DNA from: Pseudomonas helvetica
GTDB lineage: Bacteria; Pseudomonadota; Gammaproteobacteria; Pseudomonadales; Pseudomonadaceae
DNA: 64,000 nt
Direction of reading: 5' to 3'
Assembly (NCBI RefSeq): GCF_039908645.1
Contig: NZ_CP150917.1
Location: forward strand, 5,777,001 to 5,841,000
The notes below the pieces were generated by a model. That model saw nothing but the letters and a program-made list of their open reading frames with translations. It did not search any database and had not been told where the DNA came from. The number at the start of each line of letters is the position of its first letter. Positions within the stretch are counted from its first letter, which is position 1. This document shows positions 26,247 through 34,483 of the stretch, one piece after another. Both the position numbers and the translations under genes were made by a program.

Positions 26247-27302
26247 TCAAACAGCAGCGTTGTAGAACTGCTCGCTGCTTTTCTGCTCGACCAGCGCTTG
26301 CTCAATGGCCGCCTGATGCACTTCGTCGGCGTGCTCTTCGCGCGCTTCCGGGAGGATGCCGAGGCGCGAGAACAGTTGCATGTCCTTGTCAGCCTGCGGG
26401 TTGGCGGTAGTCAGCAGTTTCTCACCGTAGAAAATCGAGTTGGCACCGGCGAAGAACGCCAGGGCCTGCATCTGCTCGTTCATCGCTTCGCGGCCGGCGG
26501 ATAGGCGCACGTGGGATTTCGGCATCAGGATACGGGCGACGGCGAGCATGCGGATGAAGTCGAACGGGTCGATATCGTCGGCATTTTCCAGCGGCGTACC
26601 GGCGACTTTCACCAGCATGTTGATCGGCACCGACTCCGGATGCTCCGGCAGGTTGGCCAGCTGGATCAGCAGGTTGGCGCGGTCGTCGAGGGACTCGCCC
26701 ATGCCGAGAATACCGCCCGAGCAGATCTTCATCCCCGAATCACGAACATACGCCAGGGTTTGCAGGCGCTCGCTGTAGGTGCGGGTGGTGATGATGCTGC
26801 CGTAGAACTCCGGCGAGGTATCAAGGTTGTGGTTGTAGTAATCGAGGCCGGCTTCGGCCAGGGCTACGGTCTGGTCCTGATCGAGACGGCCGAGAGTCAT
26901 GCAGGTTTCCAGGCCCATGGCCTTCACGCCCTTGACCATTTCCAGCACGTACGGCATGTCTTTGGCCGACGGATGCTTCCAGGCGGCGCCCATGCAGAAA
27001 CGGGTCGAACCGATGGCCTTGGCGCGAGCAGCCTCTTCGAGGACCTTCTGCACTTCCATCAGCTTTTCTTTTTCCAGACCGGTGTTGTAGTGACCGGACT
27101 GCGGACAATATTTGCAATCTTCAGGGCACGCGCCGGTTTTGATCGACAGCAGGGTCGACACCTGGACGCGATTGGCGTCGAAGTGCGCGCGGTGCACCGT
27201 CTGCGCCTGGAACAACAGGTCGTTGAATGGCTGAACGAAGAGTGCTTTGACTTCGGCCAAAGACCAGTCATGACGCAGGTTTGCAGTGGTGCTGGCGCTC
27301 AT
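26247..27302 (-). CDS. bioB: Biotin synthase
   Basis: A 351-residue radical SAM enzyme that inserts sulfur into dethiobiotin. The cluster-binding cysteines are C59, C63 and C66 ([13 protein letters not shown]). The typical [2Fe-2S] region is further on, with [13 protein letters not shown] and GGILGMGES visible. The frame opens at 27404, but AAGGAAA six bases before ATG 27302 fixes the start. First gene of the bio operon; it is divergent from comF, and a sigma70-like promoter at 27376-27404 drives it. Confidence 0.96.
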   Translation of the reverse strand: MSASTTANLRHDWSLAEVKALFVQPFNDLLFQAQTVHRAHFDANRVQVSTLLSIKTGACPEDCKYCPQSGHYNTGLEKEKLMEVQKVLEEAARAKAIGSTRFCMGAAWKHPSAKDMPYVLEMVKGVKAMGLETCMTLGRLDQDQTVALAEAGLDYYNHNLDTSPEFYGSIITTRTYSERLQTLAYVRDSGMKICSGGILGMGESLDDRANLLIQLANLPEHPESVPINMLVKVAGTPLENADDIDPFDFIRMLAVARILMPKSHVRLSAGREAMNEQMQALAFFAGANSIFYGEKLLTTANPQADKDMQLFSRLGILPEAREEHADEVHQAAIEQALVEQKSSEQFYNAAV

Positions 27303-27375
27303 GGGCGTTTCCTTGTTTATGCTTGGCAAGCGACTGTGGAACGGAATATCCACAGACGCGACACGGATGTTCGGC

Positions 27376-27404
27376 ATATTTAAGGAAGAGCCATGCGCTG
27401 TCAA
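27376..27404 (-). promoter_or_regulatory. Sigma70-like promoter of bioB
   Basis: On the minus strand TTGACA (27404-27399), 17-bp spacer, AAATAT (27381-27376). The predicted transcript starts about 70 bases before bioB. The -35 box lies inside the first codons of the divergent comF gene (start 27393), so the two promoters must overlap or interfere. Confidence 0.65.
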
Positions 27405-28133
27405 CCACGATACAAAGGGTCGGTTTACATCTGGTCAAAAATTGAACAGATCTGTTTGCTTTGCGATGAACTGTCTGACACGCCTCAACCGATTTGTACT
27501 TCCTGTGAAACCGAGTTGCCCTGGCTCGGCGATCATTGCCAGACCTGCGCCCTGCCGTTGCCCGTGGCCGGCCTCACCTGCGGCCAGTGCTTGAAGGACC
27601 CGCCGGCCTTTGAGCAGGTGATCGCCCCCTGGACCTACAGCTTCCCGCTCGACAGTTTGATCACCCGTTTCAAGCACGCGGCAAAGTGGCCGTATGGTCG
27701 CCTGCTTGCCGAACTTCTTGCTCAATTCCTGCAACATCGCTTCGATGAAGGCCTCAAACGCCCCGACTCATTGGTAGCGGTGCCCTTGGCCCGCAAACGG
27801 CTGCGTGAGCGGGGTTATAACCAGGCAGCGATGCTCGCCGGCTGGCTCAGCGACAGCCTGAAGATCGACTGCGACGCAAACCTGCTGCTACGCATCCAGG
27901 ACACCACTGCGCAACAGGATCTGGACGCCAAGGCGCGCAAACAGAACCTGCTCAGCGCTTTCGCACTGATGCCGGGTGCGCACATCAAGGGCCGCCACCT
28001 GGCGCTGGTCGACGACGTGCTGACCACCGGCGCCACCGCGCAAAGCCTGGCACGCTTGCTGATCGGGGCGGGCGCGGCGCGGGTCGACGTTTATTGCCTG
28101 GCGCGCACGCCAAAACCCGGGGAGCTGACTTGA
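27393..28133 (+). CDS. ComF-family phosphoribosyltransferase-like protein
   Basis: A 246-residue ComF-type protein. The N-terminal zinc-ribbon-like cysteines (CLLC, CTSC, CQTC, CGQC within residues 21-66) precede a PRTase domain with the PRPP-binding motif [16 protein letters not shown]. ComF homologues take part in DNA uptake in competent bacteria; in Pseudomonas next to bioB it is conserved but its substrate is unclear. AAGGA lies seven bases before the ATG. Confidence 0.93.
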   Translation: MRCQPRYKGSVYIWSKIEQICLLCDELSDTPQPICTSCETELPWLGDHCQTCALPLPVAGLTCGQCLKDPPAFEQVIAPWTYSFPLDSLITRFKHAAKWPYGRLLAELLAQFLQHRFDEGLKRPDSLVAVPLARKRLRERGYNQAAMLAGWLSDSLKIDCDANLLLRIQDTTAQQDLDAKARKQNLLSAFALMPGAHIKGRHLALVDDVLTTGATAQSLARLLIGAGAARVDVYCLARTPKPGELT

Positions 28134-28193
28134 CTCTCACGCGCCAAGCCGCCAACGTCCCAATCCATCACTACCCTCTCGCAGCCCCTTGCC

Positions 28194-28958
28194 ATGTCCT
28201 TGCCTACTTTGTTGTCCCAACACATCGTCCGTCGTCCGCAGCGCATTGCCTTGCTGCAACACATCGCCGAACAAGGCTCGATCACCCGCGCCGCGAAAAG
28301 TGCCGGGCTGAGCTACAAAGCCGCGTGGGATGCGATCGATGAGTTGAACAATCTGGCGCAGAAACCGCTGGTGGAACGCAGCGTCGGCGGCAAGGGCGGT
28401 GGTGGCGCAAAACTGTCCAGTGAAGGTGAACGGGTGCTGCGACTTTATCAGCGCCTGCAAGCCTTACAGGCACAGGTGCTGGAAGCTGCCGAAGACGCCA
28501 GTGACCTCGACTTGCTCGGGCGCCTGATGCTCAGGACCAGCGCGCGCAATCAGCTGCATGGCACCGTTGCAGCCATCGACACTCACGGTCGTAACGATCT
28601 GATCAGCCTGGAACTGGCTGAGGGGCTGATCATTCAGGCGCAAATAACCCACGACAGCACCCTGCGCCTGGAACTGGAAACGGGCACTGAGGTGGTGGCG
28701 CTGATCAAGGCTGGCTGGCTCGATTTGCTCAGCACAGGACAACTTGCAACACCCGGACACAATTGTCTGAAGGGCACTGTCGAGGAGATTCTCGACGCCG
28801 AAGATGGCCCCAGCGAAGTCCGAATCGCCCTGCCCAATGGTCAGACGCTATGCGCGCTGGCCGAGCCGCAGCACCTCAAAACCCTGGGTTTGAGCGCCGA
28901 AAAAGCCGTTCAGGTGCAGTTCTCGCCCTCCAACGTTTTGCTCGGAACACCGCTCTAA
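28194..28958 (+). CDS. modE: ModE-type molybdate-responsive regulator
   Basis: A 254-residue protein with an N-terminal LysR-like winged HTH (RIALLQHIAEQGSITRAAKS, then YKAAWDAIDELNNL and GGAKLSSEGERVLRLY) and two C-terminal TOBE/Mop-like repeats (SARNQLHGTVAAI and GHNCLKGTVEEIL). This is the ModE architecture, a repressor of molybdate uptake genes and activator of molybdoenzymes. No modABC genes lie in the window. It follows comF by 60 bp. Confidence 0.92.
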   Translation: MSLPTLLSQHIVRRPQRIALLQHIAEQGSITRAAKSAGLSYKAAWDAIDELNNLAQKPLVERSVGGKGGGGAKLSSEGERVLRLYQRLQALQAQVLEAAEDASDLDLLGRLMLRTSARNQLHGTVAAIDTHGRNDLISLELAEGLIIQAQITHDSTLRLELETGTEVVALIKAGWLDLLSTGQLATPGHNCLKGTVEEILDAEDGPSEVRIALPNGQTLCALAEPQHLKTLGLSAEKAVQVQFSPSNVLLGTPL

Positions 28959-28979
28959 ATCAGGCCTGCCGCGCTTTCT

Positions 28980-29112
28980 GTAGCAGCTGCCGAAGGCTGC
29001 GTTCGGCTGCGAAGCAGTCGCAATACTCTCGACTCAAATAAAGACTCAGAATCGCGGTGTCAGTTTTTTGCGGCGGCTTCGCCACCGAACGCAGCCTTCG
29101 GCAGCTGCTACA
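28980..29112. repeat. Long paired palindrome (GTAGCAGCTGCCGAAGGCTG family)
   Basis: The left arm, about 28 bases beginning GTAGCAGCTGCCGAAGGCTG, and its inverted copy, ending in CTTCGGCAGCTGCTAC at 29112, flank about 75 bp that include a smaller hairpin element (GGCGGCTTCGCC). This differs from the REP family at 8261 and from the GGCGAGGGAGC family. Probably forms a stable cruciform or RNA hairpin after modE. Confidence 0.8.
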
Positions 29113-29198
29113 GGTCTGTGCTCTTCCCGATCAAAACTGCAACATTTGTGTCATAGACGCTCCTTAAGGTGGCTGCAAAAACCAGCAGGGAGCCTGAT

Positions 29199-31100
29199 AT
29201 GAGCCTATTAGAAGAAAACCAAGCCACCGACCTCGAAAAAATCGTCGGCCTCAGTCGTCGTGGTTTTATCAGCGCCGGCGCCCTTTGCGGTGCGGCGATG
29301 TTCCTCGGTGGCAACCTGCTGAGCCGTAGCGTTCTGGCCGCCAGTGTCAGCGCAGCTTCGAGCAAATTGCTGGGTTTCGACAGCATTGCAGCCGCCACCA
29401 GCGACACCATCACCCTGCCGCCGGGTTACAAGTCCTCGGTGCTGATCAGTTGGGGCCAGCCGCTGCACAAGGACGGCCCGGCCTTTGACCCGAGTGGCAA
29501 TGGCAGCGCCCTGGCCCAGGAAGTCCAGTTCGGCGACAACAACGATGGCATGAGCCTGTTCGCTTTCCCCGGCGACGACAATCGCGCGCTGATGGCGATC
29601 AACAACGAATACACCAACTATCGCTACCTCTACGCCCATGGCGGCATGCCGCAGTCGGCCGAAGAAGTGCGCAAAGCGCTGGCCTGCGAAGGCGTATCGG
29701 TAATCGAAGTCCAGCGTAAAAATGGCCACTGGCAATTCGTTCAGGGCTCGCGCTACAACCGCCGAATCCACGGCAACGCGCCGCTGCAGTTGAGCGGTCC
29801 GGCCGCTGGCCATGAGCTGATGAAAACCGCCGCTGACAAGACCGGCAAAAAAGTGTTCGGAACCTTCCAGAACTGCGCCAATGGCAAGACGCCTTGGGGT
29901 ACTTATCTGACCTGTGAAGAGAACTTCACCGACTGCTTTGGCAGCAGCAATCCCGAGCACAAGTTCGACGCCGCACAAAAGCGCTATGGCGCATCGGTCG
30001 CCAGCAAAGAGATTAATTGGCACCAACACGACCCACGTTTTGACCTGGCGAAAAACCCCAACGAACTCAACCGTCACGGTTGGGTGGTGGAAATCGACCC
30101 ATTCGACCCGCAATCGACCCCGGTCAAGCGCACGGCCCTGGGCCGTTTCAAACACGAAAACGCGGCCCTGGCCGAGACCCACGACGGTCGCGCGGTGGTC
30201 TACATGGGCGACGATGAGCGCGGCGAGTTCATCTACAAATTCGTCAGCCGCGACAAGATCAATCACGCAACACCCAAAGCCAACCATGACCTGCTGGATC
30301 ACGGCACGTTGTACGTCGCACGTTTCGATGCCGGCGACAGCAACCCCGACCATCCAAAAGGTCAGGGCCAGTGGATCGAGCTGACTCATGGCAAGAACGG
30401 TATCGACGCCGGCAGCGGTTTTGCCGATCAGGCCGAGGTGCTGATTCACGCGCGCCTGGCCGCCAGCGTCGTCGGCGCCACGCGCATGGACCGTCCAGAG
30501 TGGATCGTGGTCAGCCCGCAAGACGGCCAGGTCTATTGCACCCTGACCAACAACGCCAAGCGCGGCGAAGACGGGCAACCGGTGGGCGGGCCGAACCCAC
30601 GGGAGAAAAACGTCTATGGGCAAATCCTGCGCTGGCGCACTGATCGCGACGACCACGCATCGCTGACGTTCGGCTGGGATCTGTTCGTGGTGGCGGGCAA
30701 CCCGAGCGTGCACGCTGGAACAGCCAAAGCCGGCTCGTCGAACATCACAGCAGACAACATGTTCAACAGCCCGGATGGCTTGGGATTCGACAAGGCCGGT
30801 CGCCTGTGGATTCTCAGCGACGGGGACTACAGCAACGCCGGCGATTTCGCCGGCATGGGCAACAACCAGATGCTCTGTGCCGATCCTGCGACGGGTGAAA
30901 TCCGCCGATTCATGGTCGGCCCGGTGGGCTGCGAAGTGACCGGCATCAGCTTTTCGCCGGACCAGAAGACCTTGTTTGTCGGCATTCAGCATCCGGGGGA
31001 AAACGGTGGGTCAACCTTCCCCGAGCATTTGCCGAACGGCAAGCCGCGCTCCTCGGTGATGGCGATTACCCGAGTAGACGGCGGGATCGTCGGCGCCTGA
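29199..31100 (+). CDS. phoX: PhoX-type alkaline phosphatase (DUF839), Tat-exported
   Basis: About 633 residues. The N-terminus carries a twin-arginine motif (S19-R20-R21-G-F-I) followed by a hydrophobic stretch, so it is exported folded to the periplasm. The rest is the PhoX/DUF839 beta-propeller that uses calcium and iron; characteristic segments include TCEENFTDCF, GRFKHENAALAE, YMGDDERGEFIYKFVS and SPDGLGFDKAGRLW. GGGAG six bases before ATG 29199 prefers it to the upstream frame opening at 29169. It would release phosphate from organic esters; no Pho box was identified. Confidence 0.9.
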   Translation: MSLLEENQATDLEKIVGLSRRGFISAGALCGAAMFLGGNLLSRSVLAASVSAASSKLLGFDSIAAATSDTITLPPGYKSSVLISWGQPLHKDGPAFDPSGNGSALAQEVQFGDNNDGMSLFAFPGDDNRALMAINNEYTNYRYLYAHGGMPQSAEEVRKALACEGVSVIEVQRKNGHWQFVQGSRYNRRIHGNAPLQLSGPAAGHELMKTAADKTGKKVFGTFQNCANGKTPWGTYLTCEENFTDCFGSSNPEHKFDAAQKRYGASVASKEINWHQHDPRFDLAKNPNELNRHGWVVEIDPFDPQSTPVKRTALGRFKHENAALAETHDGRAVVYMGDDERGEFIYKFVSRDKINHATPKANHDLLDHGTLYVARFDAGDSNPDHPKGQGQWIELTHGKNGIDAGSGFADQAEVLIHARLAASVVGATRMDRPEWIVVSPQDGQVYCTLTNNAKRGEDGQPVGGPNPREKNVYGQILRWRTDRDDHASLTFGWDLFVVAGNPSVHAGTAKAGSSNITADNMFNSPDGLGFDKAGRLWILSDGDYSNAGDFAGMGNNQMLCADPATGEIRRFMVGPVGCEVTGISFSPDQKTLFVGIQHPGENGGSTFPEHLPNGKPRSSVMAITRVDGGIVGA

Positions 31101-31108
31101 CAGGCCCT

Positions 31109-31193
31109 CATCGCGGGCAAGCCTTGCTCCTACAGGTCATGCGCCATTTTTAAAATTGCGCCGATCCTGTAGGAGCAAGGCTTGCCCGCGATG
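31109..31193. repeat. REP-type paired palindrome
   Basis: CATCGCGGGCAAGCCTTGCT at left and its inverted copy AGCAAGGCTTGCCCGCGATG at right flank about 40 bp. This is one of the most perfect pairs in the window. It separates phoX from srkA. Confidence 0.9.
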
Positions 31194-31297
31194 GCGTCAG
31201 TAAAACAACACTCATCTCAAGCCCAACCACTAAAGTCGCCCCTTCTGCGCTACCATGTTTGGCCGGACGCGGCAGCCTGCTGCGCGCAGGAGTCAGC

Positions 31298-32272
31298 ATG
31301 TCTCACCCGTTTGAAACACTTACCCCCGATCTGGTGCTCGACGCCGTAGAAAGCATCGGCTTTCTCAGCGACGCCCGTGTCCTTGCGCTCAACAGCTATG
31401 AAAACCGTGTCTATCAGGTTGGCATCGAAGATGGCGAACCGCTGATTGCCAAGTTCTACCGTCCGCAACGCTGGACCAACGCTGCCATTCTCGAAGAGCA
31501 CCGCTTCACCTTCGAACTCGCCGAGTGCGAGGTGCCTGTCGTTGCGCCGTTGATTCACAACGGTGAAAGTCTGCACGAACACGCCGGTTTCCGCTTCACC
31601 CTGTTCCCGCGCCGGGGCGGTCGTGCGCCGGAGCCGGGCAATCTCGATCAGCTCTACCGTTTGGGGCAATTGCTTGGCCGCTTGCACGCAGTGGGCGCTA
31701 CCCGCCCCTTCGAACACCGCGAAGCGTTGGGCGTCAAAAACTTCGGCCATGATTCGCTGACCACCTTGCTCGAAGGCAACTTCATACCGCGCAGCTTGCT
31801 GCCCGCTTACGAGTCAGTCGCCCGCGACCTGCTCAAGCGTGTGGAAGAGGTCTACAAAGACACGCCGCACCAGAACATCCGCATGCACGGCGATTGCCAC
31901 CCCGGCAACATGATGTGCCGTGACGAGATGTTCCACATCGTCGACCTCGACGACTGTCGCATGGGGCCGGCGGTACAGGACCTGTGGATGATGCTCGCCG
32001 GCGATCGTCAGGAATGTCTCGGTCAGTTGTCGGAACTGATGGACGGCTACAGCGAGTTCCACGACTTCAACCCCCGTGAACTGGCGCTGATCGAACCACT
32101 GCGTGCCCTGCGCCTGATGCATTACAGCGCGTGGCTGGCCCGTCGTTGGGATGACCCGGCGTTCCCCCACAGCTTTCCGTGGTTTGGCACCGAACGTTAT
32201 TGGGGCGACCAGGTGCTCGCATTGCGTGAGCAACTGGCGGCCCTCAACGAAGAACCGTTGAAGTTGTTCTGA
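31298..32272 (+). CDS. srkA: Stress-response Ser/Thr kinase (YihE/SrkA family)
   Basis: A 324-residue APH-fold kinase. Motifs visible: a nucleotide-binding N lobe (SYENRVYQVGIEDGEPLIAK), the Brenner-type catalytic loop HGDCHPGNMM and metal-binding VDLDDCRMGP. In E. coli, SrkA counters MazF-linked cell death under stress; the role in this organism is inferred from the family. GGAG six bases before ATG 31298 places the start inside the longer frame that opens at 31259. Confidence 0.93.
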   Translation: MSHPFETLTPDLVLDAVESIGFLSDARVLALNSYENRVYQVGIEDGEPLIAKFYRPQRWTNAAILEEHRFTFELAECEVPVVAPLIHNGESLHEHAGFRFTLFPRRGGRAPEPGNLDQLYRLGQLLGRLHAVGATRPFEHREALGVKNFGHDSLTTLLEGNFIPRSLLPAYESVARDLLKRVEEVYKDTPHQNIRMHGDCHPGNMMCRDEMFHIVDLDDCRMGPAVQDLWMMLAGDRQECLGQLSELMDGYSEFHDFNPRELALIEPLRALRLMHYSAWLARRWDDPAFPHSFPWFGTERYWGDQVLALREQLAALNEEPLKLF

Positions 32273-32387
32273 TCCACCACGGTCCCTGTAGGAGCGGGGG
32301 GGCGCCTACACCAAAGCGAACGGGACACAGCTGGACAAATCTCCTTACAATCCCCCCCTTTGTTAGCTGCCTAAGCAAGGATTCTGC

Positions 32388-33275
32388 ATGCAAGCCGCCA
32401 ACCTGCGTCGCGGGTACATATTGGGCCTGAGTGCCTACATCATCTGGGGATTATTCCCGCTCTACTTCAAAGCCATCGCTGACGTACCTGCCGTAGAAAT
32501 CATAATCCACCGGGTACTTTGGTCAGCGCTGTTCGGCGCCTTGCTGCTGATGGTCTGGAAGCATCCGGGCTGGTGGCGTGAACTGCGCGAGAACCCACGG
32601 CGGCTGGCAGTCCTTGCGCTGAGCGGCACATTGATTGCCGCCAACTGGCTGACCTACGTCTGGGCGGTGAATAACGGACGCATGCTTGAGGCCAGCCTCG
32701 GTTACTACATCAACCCGCTGGTGAACGTGCTGCTGGGCATGCTGATCCTTGGCGAACGCTTGAGACGCCTGCAGTGGGTCGCCGTCGGGCTGGCCGCCGT
32801 TGGCGTCGCGCAGCAAGTCTGGCAAGTCGGCAGCCTGCCTTGGGTGTCGCTGGTGTTGGCGCTGACCTTCGGCTTCTACGGGTTGATCCGCAAGCAGGCT
32901 CCGGTCAAAGCATTGCCCGGGCTGGTGGTGGAAACCTGGATGCTGGTACCGATTGCCCTTGCCTGGCTGCTCTTCAATCCAACCGCTACCAGCGCGCAAG
33001 CAGCGTTCTGGACTACGTCCGAAGCGTGGTGGCTGGTCGCTGCCGGCCCGGTAACGCTGGTGCCGCTGGTCTGTTTCAACGCAGCTGCTCGGCACCTGCC
33101 GTACACCACCCTCGGCTTCCTGCAATACCTGGCACCGACGCTGGTGCTGCTGCAAGCCGTACTGCTGTTTGGCGAACACCTGTCGTCCACCACGCTGGTG
33201 GCCTTCATGTTTATCTGGGCAGGCCTGGCGGTTTACAGCGTCGACGCCTGGATGAGTTTACGTCGCCGCCGCTGA
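32388..33275 (+). CDS. rarD: RarD/EamA-family membrane transporter
   Basis: A 295-residue polytopic membrane protein with about ten hydrophobic segments in two EamA halves, normal for the RarD branch (chloramphenicol-sensitive protein). Examples are YILGLSAYIIWGLFPLYF at the N-terminus and TLGFLQYLAPTLVLLQAVLL. The substrate is unknown; relatives export metabolites or amino acids. A half palindrome and T-poor region precede it. Confidence 0.92.
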   Translation: MQAANLRRGYILGLSAYIIWGLFPLYFKAIADVPAVEIIIHRVLWSALFGALLLMVWKHPGWWRELRENPRRLAVLALSGTLIAANWLTYVWAVNNGRMLEASLGYYINPLVNVLLGMLILGERLRRLQWVAVGLAAVGVAQQVWQVGSLPWVSLVLALTFGFYGLIRKQAPVKALPGLVVETWMLVPIALAWLLFNPTATSAQAAFWTTSEAWWLVAAGPVTLVPLVCFNAAARHLPYTTLGFLQYLAPTLVLLQAVLLFGEHLSSTTLVAFMFIWAGLAVYSVDAWMSLRRRR

Positions 33276-33296
33276 TCAAAAAACGTACAAACCGTT

Positions 33297-33321
33297 GCAG
33301 GCCACGACCGACGTGGCCTGC
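33297..33321. terminator. Hairpin after rarD
   Basis: GCAGGCCACG (33297-33306) pairs perfectly with CGTGGCCTGC (33312-33321). There is no T-run on either strand, so it may be a Rho-assisted stop or an mRNA 3'-end stabiliser. Confidence 0.5.
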
Positions 33322-33338
33322 AAGCATCCTTCCCAAGG

Positions 33339-33459
33339 TTATCCACAGCGTGATCCCCGCCGTTTGTGCACAAGCCCTTGAAACTGCTGGTTTTTTGATC
33401 AATCACTGATGAGCCCCGGCCGGCGTGGGCTGGCGACGTATCTCTACAGGTTATCCACA
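33339..33459. other. Two perfect DnaA boxes between rarD and the ACT-protein gene
   Basis: TTATCCACA occurs exactly at 33339-33347 and 33451-33459, both on the plus strand. Between them lies the palindrome TTGTGCACAA (33363-33372). This convergent intergenic region has no gene of its own. Compare the denser cluster at 63545-64000. Confidence 0.6.
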
Positions 33460-33490
33460 GGCGGGTGCACGTTTTACTTGGATAACCCGT

Positions 33491-34009
33491 TCATGGCTCG
33501 CTGCGCAGCACCAACTCCACCATCAAATCATCGGCCAGGGTCTCCAGCCGCGACTGCAGCACGTCCAGGGAAAGGGTCAGCGGTACCGCAAGAATCGCTT
33601 CGGCGTGGAACAGCGGCTCACTGCTCATCGGCGCCGGACGCACGTCAGTTACCAAGCGCTCAAGGTTGACCCCCTGCTCACTCAACAAACGTGTGATGTC
33701 ACGGACTATTCCTGGTCGGTCGTTACCGACCAGCTCCATGGCAATCGGCTTCCAGGTGCAGGATTGCTCGATACTGCTTTCGGCGATCAGCACCCGAATC
33801 CCTTGGGCGGACAACGCCTGAAGTGCATCGACCAGTTCGTCGTAGCCCTCGGCTGGCACGCCAACCCGAAGGATCCCGGCAAACTGCCCGGCCATCCGTG
33901 ACATGCGACTCTCCAGCCAGTTACCACCATGCTCGGCAATGCATTGGGCGATGCGTTCCACCTGGCCGGGCTTGTCCGGGGCGAATACGGTGAGTACGAG
34001 GTGGTCCAT
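33491..34009 (-). CDS. gcvR: GcvR-type double-ACT regulator
   Basis: A 172-residue protein made of two ACT domains (first: LVLTVFAPDKPGQVERIAQC; second: AMELVGNDRPGIVRDITRLL). This is the layout of glycine cleavage system protein R, which binds GcvA with glycine as signal in E. coli. No gcv genes are near; the symbol is by family. It is divergent from glcB across 474 bp. Confidence 0.85.
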   Translation of the reverse strand: MDHLVLTVFAPDKPGQVERIAQCIAEHGGNWLESRMSRMAGQFAGILRVGVPAEGYDELVDALQALSAQGIRVLIAESSIEQSCTWKPIAMELVGNDRPGIVRDITRLLSEQGVNLERLVTDVRPAPMSSEPLFHAEAILAVPLTLSLDVLQSRLETLADDLMVELVLRSEP

Positions 34010-34483
34010 GGCGCAGCCCTCTTGTCATGACTTTTGTTATAGAAAGGCAAGTATAGGCAAGGGACCCAATTCAGCGCGGCAGCAAAAAAATCAAAGCTCC
34101 ATAGCAGTGAATTCAATATTATGTGTACAAGTTTTTAGATTTATCTGGAACAATCCAATAGTTTTTTGAGAACATCCCGTCCCCCGGCGTGACCGGATAG
34201 CCTGACCGGGTCGCCAAACGACGTAATTAGTCTAATTTTCACAACCGCAATTCATCATGTAGTATGCCGCAGCGCGCACTACATAACGTTGGATCGATGT
34301 CTGCCCAGGCGCCATCGCAACCCTCAAAGCCCCGTCAGCAAGGCTTTACGCCGTTGATTGGAACCACCCAGCCGCCAGCAATGGCATGTACTGGTAGAGG
34401 GGTTTGTGGTTTAAATGGCCAGAGGCTTCATTGTCAAATTGAAGAGCTGAAAAGCGAAATAGCTGAGCAGAGTGAGGCAAGCA
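34010..34483. other. Divergent gcvR/glcB intergenic region
   Basis: About 470 bp, AT-rich between 34080 and 34260, where promoters for both genes must lie. The plus-strand frame 34297-34491 (64 codons, MSAQAPSQPSKPRQQG..., with a cysteine-containing middle TGRGVCGLNG) overlaps the glcB start by eight bases. It has a weak ribosome binding site and mixed codon use. It could be a small regulatory ORF or the transcribed leader of glcB; I see no decisive sign. Confidence 0.4.

Noticed and set aside
29208..30992. Minus-strand frame of 594 codons
   Set aside because: Antisense shadow of the PhoX-type gene, without family motifs.
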